From: an uncultured Clostridia bacterium
Lineage (GTDB): Bacteria > Bacillota > Clostridia > HGM11327
Reading direction: 5' to 3'
DNA length: 48,378 nucleotides
Assembly (NCBI GenBank): GCA_945918795.1
Contig: CAMEIT010000012.1
Coordinates: forward strand, 1-48,378
Part shown: positions 45,903 to 48,378 of the stretch, one piece after another
How the letters are laid out: each line of letters starts with the position of its first letter
Numbering within the stretch: the stretch's first letter is position 1
Program-made: the position numbers and the translations under genes
The notes under the pieces: generated by a model
The model's database searches: none
The model's input: only the letters and a program-made list of their open reading frames with translations
What the model was told of the DNA's origin: nothing

Positions 45903-46919
45903 ATGGAAGACAACAACAATTCGATACAAACTAACGCTGAAACCGAAACACTTGCTGAAGAACAGGTCGTTGAGGTTGAAGCGACAATAGTTGAGGGTGA
46001 TACTGCCGTATTGGCACCTAAAAAGAGGAAAAGCAGAAAGCTTAAGTATCAGGACAGATACGCGATTGCAGGCTTCTTGTTTGCACTGCCTTTCATTATA
46101 GGCTTTGCGGTATTCAAGCTTGCTCCGCTTATAGTATCATTCCAGCTGAGCTTTTCACAGTGGACTTCCGGTGCTGTTTCAAAGAGTATGCAATGGGTAG
46201 GCTGGTACAATTACATTTACCTCTTTACTGAGTCAAGCGGAAGATTGATGAATGCGTGCGTTTCGTACGTTACGTCAACCCTTCTTCAGCTCCCTGTAAT
46301 CAATATTTCGGCATTCTTCTTTGCAATTCTTCTTAACAGAAAGATGCCGGGACAGTCAACATTCAGAGCAATATTCTTCATTCCTGTTCTGATCGGTACA
46401 GGTTATGCGTACGATACACTTTCTACGTATATGTCACAGGGCCTCAGCCTTTCAATACCGGGCGGCTTGCTGTACTACCTGGGTGGTTCGGAAATGGTTG
46501 AATACATTACGACATTCTTCCACACGTTCGTTACGACGTTGTGGAAAACAGGTGTTCAGGTGCTCCTCTTCCTTACAGGCTTGCAGGGAATATCAAAGAC
46601 TCTTTACGAATCTGCTTACTGCGACGGCGCTACCGAATGGGAGCAGTTCTGGAAGATTACTTTGCCGATGATGACGCCTACAATATTGCTGTGCCTTGTA
46701 TATACGATTATCATAAGATTTAACGATACGGATAACCCGTTTGCATCGTATTATTTTATAACTCAGTCCACAACCGAATCAACTGTTACACAGGGTCCGC
46801 TTTCAGGTCCTGAGCTTGCTACGGTATCATGGGTATATGCGTTGATTTCAATCATATTTGTAGCTATTGTTTTCCTGATAATGAATCCTATTATCAAGAG
46901 AAACAGCGGCAGAGATTAA
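45903..46919 (+). CDS. CUT1 sugar ABC permease, MalF type (pair 2)
   Basis: A 338-residue permease with a longer acidic N-terminus (about 40 residues, TETLAEEQVVEVEATIVEG) ahead of the first helix. EAA loop near Glu236 (LYESAYCDGATEWEQFW, then KITLPMM). It starts behind AAGGTG nine bases after the DUF5696 gene. This is a second MalF-type subunit in the locus and is not a close copy of the first. Confidence 0.93.
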   Translation: MEDNNNSIQTNAETETLAEEQVVEVEATIVEGDTAVLAPKKRKSRKLKYQDRYAIAGFLFALPFIIGFAVFKLAPLIVSFQLSFSQWTSGAVSKSMQWVGWYNYIYLFTESSGRLMNACVSYVTSTLLQLPVINISAFFFAILLNRKMPGQSTFRAIFFIPVLIGTGYAYDTLSTYMSQGLSLSIPGGLLYYLGGSEMVEYITTFFHTFVTTLWKTGVQVLLFLTGLQGISKTLYESAYCDGATEWEQFWKITLPMMTPTILLCLVYTIIIRFNDTDNPFASYYFITQSTTESTVTQGPLSGPELATVSWVYALISIIFVAIVFLIMNPIIKRNSGRD

Positions 46920-46949
46920 TGCGAAATAATTTATTTTGGAGGAAATGTT

Positions 46950-47948
46950 ATGTCAGAAATAGATATGAGTCAGCCGGTTGCTGACGTTAAAGAAGAAAAT
47001 AAATTATTGTCGCGCCGTAAGAGATTTCTGGCTCTTATGAAAACAAGAAAGTTCTGGAAAGAATTGATCGGCAAAGTATTTATTTATACAATGCTTATAG
47101 ACTTTGCACTCGTTTTCATTATCCCGATTCTCTATATGATAGTTACAGGTATAGAGTCGCCTGTCGACTTGGCAGACGAGGATGTTGTATGGATACCGAA
47201 ACGTCCTCTGTATACGGAAAATATGAAGTGGAGCTTCGCGGTTCTCGATTATTGGAATACATTGTGGTATACGGTTAAGATCGTTGCAATTTGTACAATC
47301 GGTCACGTTCTGTCGGGTGCGCTCGTCGGATATGCGGTAGGTAGACTTAAGTTCTTGGGAAGAGGTATGATTTTCGCATTCGTGCTCATTTCACTTATCG
47401 TACCTGCTCAGGCACTTGTTACAATGATGATACAGATTTATGTTGACTTGATGCCGAGTTGGCCTGATATTTATCGAATAATAATTCCGTGCTTCCTCGG
47501 TTGCGGCTTGAATGGCGGTATATTCATATTCATATTCCGACAGGTTTACGCAGGCTTGCCGAAAGAACTTGAAGAAGCAGCTATGATCGACGGTTGCGGT
47601 ATTTTCCAGACATTCAGAAGAATCATGCTTCCGCTTACATCATCTGCTATCCTTGTTTGCGCTATATTGTCTATCGTTTGGCATTGGAATGACTTGTTCG
47701 AACCGACAAAGTATATAATGACTATAACGGCAAATGATACCGTTTTGATGTCACTTAGATTGTATCATACATTCTTGAATCCGACTCCGATATTCGATGT
47801 AACGCTTATCGAGAACGATGCAAGTAATAAAGATATCCAGCTTCAGATGTTCAGTACACTCCTTAGTCTGGCACCTATCTTTGTAATGTACGTGTTCGTT
47901 CAGAAATACTTTATGGCAAGCGTTGCCAATACAGGTATTAAGGGCTAA
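46950..47948 (+). CDS. CUT1 sugar ABC permease, MalG type (pair 2)
   Basis: A 332-residue permease, partner of the preceding gene. EAA loop near Glu209 (LEEAAMIDGCGIFQTFRRI, then MLPL). GGAGGA precedes the ATG. It is the last gene of the transport locus in the window. No solute-binding protein or ATPase gene accompanies this second pair here; a shared ATPase such as MsmX/MalK encoded elsewhere is expected from how CUT1 systems work in Firmicutes. Confidence 0.93.
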   Translation: MSEIDMSQPVADVKEENKLLSRRKRFLALMKTRKFWKELIGKVFIYTMLIDFALVFIIPILYMIVTGIESPVDLADEDVVWIPKRPLYTENMKWSFAVLDYWNTLWYTVKIVAICTIGHVLSGALVGYAVGRLKFLGRGMIFAFVLISLIVPAQALVTMMIQIYVDLMPSWPDIYRIIIPCFLGCGLNGGIFIFIFRQVYAGLPKELEEAAMIDGCGIFQTFRRIMLPLTSSAILVCAILSIVWHWNDLFEPTKYIMTITANDTVLMSLRLYHTFLNPTPIFDVTLIENDASNKDIQLQMFSTLLSLAPIFVMYVFVQKYFMASVANTGIKG

Positions 47949-47962
47949 TTTGTTGATTTTTT

Positions 47963-47990
47963 CCTGGGGACTTTTGAAAAAGTCCCCAGG
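47963..47990 (+). repeat. Strong GC-rich hairpin without a U run
   Basis: Cctggggactt (47963-47973) pairs perfectly with aagtccccagg (47980-47990). The 3' flank is CCCGAAAAC, so it is not a standard terminator in either direction. Confidence 0.7.
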
Positions 47991-48018
47991 CCCGAAAACT
48001 TTAAAACGCTTTGCGGTT

Positions 48019-48069
48019 TGCGCATCTTTCCGTCGAGAGTATGACGAAAAGATGCGCATTTATTTTTCG
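48019..48069 (+). terminator. Probable terminator of the CUT1 locus
   Basis: Tgcgcatctttccgtc (48019-48034) pairs with gacgaaaagatgcgca (48043-48058), one mismatch, followed by TTTATTTTT. Confidence 0.8.
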
Positions 48070-48141
48070 TTTATGTTTAAGTTTTTTACAGCATTATGCA
48101 GTTATACGGCACATTTTACTTAAAGAGAAAAGAAAATTTAA

Positions 48142-48182
48142 TATCCGCGAGCGATGACTACCATAGGCATCGCTTGCGGATA
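48142..48182 (+). repeat. Hairpin in the non-coding tail
   Basis: Tatccgcgagcgatg (48142-48156) pairs with catcgcttgcggata (48168-48182) with one G-T pair. No U run follows, so it is not a standard terminator. Confidence 0.6.
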
Positions 48183-48206
48183 GCTACAAAGTATTTTAAA
48201 GTTTAG

Positions 48207-48330
48207 GTCAAGCCTTTTCAAAGGCTTGCGGAGTGTGAGGCGGAGCCTCACGAAAAAGTCTTGGCAGGGTGCGGGGCGGCAGCCCCGAAAAGGGACTTGT
48301 GGAGAGTGAGGCAGAGCCTCACAAAAAACA
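48207..48330 (+). repeat. Hairpin-rich repeat tail
   Basis: About 120 bases of closely spaced hairpins. Tcaagcctt/aaggcttg (48208-48227) is followed by gtgaggcggagcctcac (48235-48251), ggggcggcagcccc (48273-48286) and gtgaggcagagcctcac (48306-48322). The first and last of the gtgagg units are near-identical direct repeats, and each is followed by an A run. I recall this kind of extragenic element as common in gut Clostridia. No gene is seen from 48070 to the window end except a three-codon ATG frame near 48353. Confidence 0.6.
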
Positions 48331-48378
48331 TTTAAGGAGAAACGGAAAGTAAATGGCAATCTGACTCGACGACCACCG

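Noticed and set aside
47963-47990. Strong hairpin taken at first as the locus terminator
   Set aside because: No U run follows on either strand; the hairpin at 48019-48058 followed by TTTATTTTT fits better.
48353-48364. A new gene beginning near the window end
   Set aside because: The ATG frame ends after three codons (ATG GCA ATC TGA) and too little sequence remains to judge; recoding at TGA cannot be assessed.

Overview
The window looks like chromosome of a moderately AT-rich, spore-forming member of the Clostridia (Oscillospirales-like by general feel). The main evidence is a complete eight-gene spoIIIA operon, together with AGGAGG-type ribosome binding sites, TTGACA-17-TATAAT promoters (several with TGTG just upstream of the -10), U-tailed hairpin terminators and Clostridia-type lipoproteins. 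The species cannot be named from the sequence. I found no prophage, insertion sequence, CRISPR array, tRNA or rRNA.

Layout. (1) 1-7.7 kb: four tandem, closely related lipoprotein solute-binding proteins. The first is cut by the window edge. Each complete copy has its own promoter, 5' UTR hairpin and terminator, and no permease lies beside them. (2) 7.8-9.2 kb: a polytopic PIG-V-like mannosyltransferase. (3) 14.1-9.2 kb, minus strand: spoIIIAA-AB-AC-AD-AE-AF-AG-AH, the mother-cell half of the channel joining mother cell and forespore. (4) 14.2-16.6 kb: a cytoplasmic GH95 fucosidase-type glycosidase, divergent from spoIIIA. (5) 16.7-22.9 kb: a probable operon of two ABC exporter half-transporters with an N-terminal domain and zinc ribbon, a stand-alone DUF1854 protein between them, and a YlmH-like S4 protein. 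(6) 23.0-27.9 kb: a 1635-residue wall enzyme joining a class A penicillin-binding protein (GT51 plus transpeptidase) to a peptidase S11 D-Ala-D-Ala carboxypeptidase. (7) 28.1-32.0 kb: an Eis-like acetyltransferase, an alpha/beta hydrolase and a DUF4091/GH123-like protein. (8) 32.2-35.9 kb: a YigZ/IMPACT protein, queA, tgt and a pyridoxamine kinase-like protein; queA and tgt serve queuosine synthesis in tRNA. (9) 36.4-47.9 kb: a large CUT1-type sugar transport locus with a 1039-residue solute-binding protein, two permease pairs and, between the pairs, an NHL/TPR membrane-anchored protein, a YIP1 protein and a DUF5696-like secreted protein. No ATPase gene is present. (10) 47.9-48.4 kb: a hairpin-rich non-coding tail.

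How the parts fit together. Much of the window serves carbohydrate capture and use: five solute-binding proteins, four permeases, two glycosidase-like enzymes and the NHL/YIP1/DUF5696 set, with an ATPase presumably supplied from elsewhere. The rest is envelope and sporulation (spoIIIA, the fused penicillin-binding protein, the mannosyltransferase) and translation (queA, tgt, ylmH). The strongest leads are the PBP1-carboxypeptidase fusion, the two-permease-pair NHL/YIP1/DUF5696 locus, the ABC-DUF1854-ABC module and an apparent AUU start codon in one permease. All calls come from reading the sequence; no database search was run.
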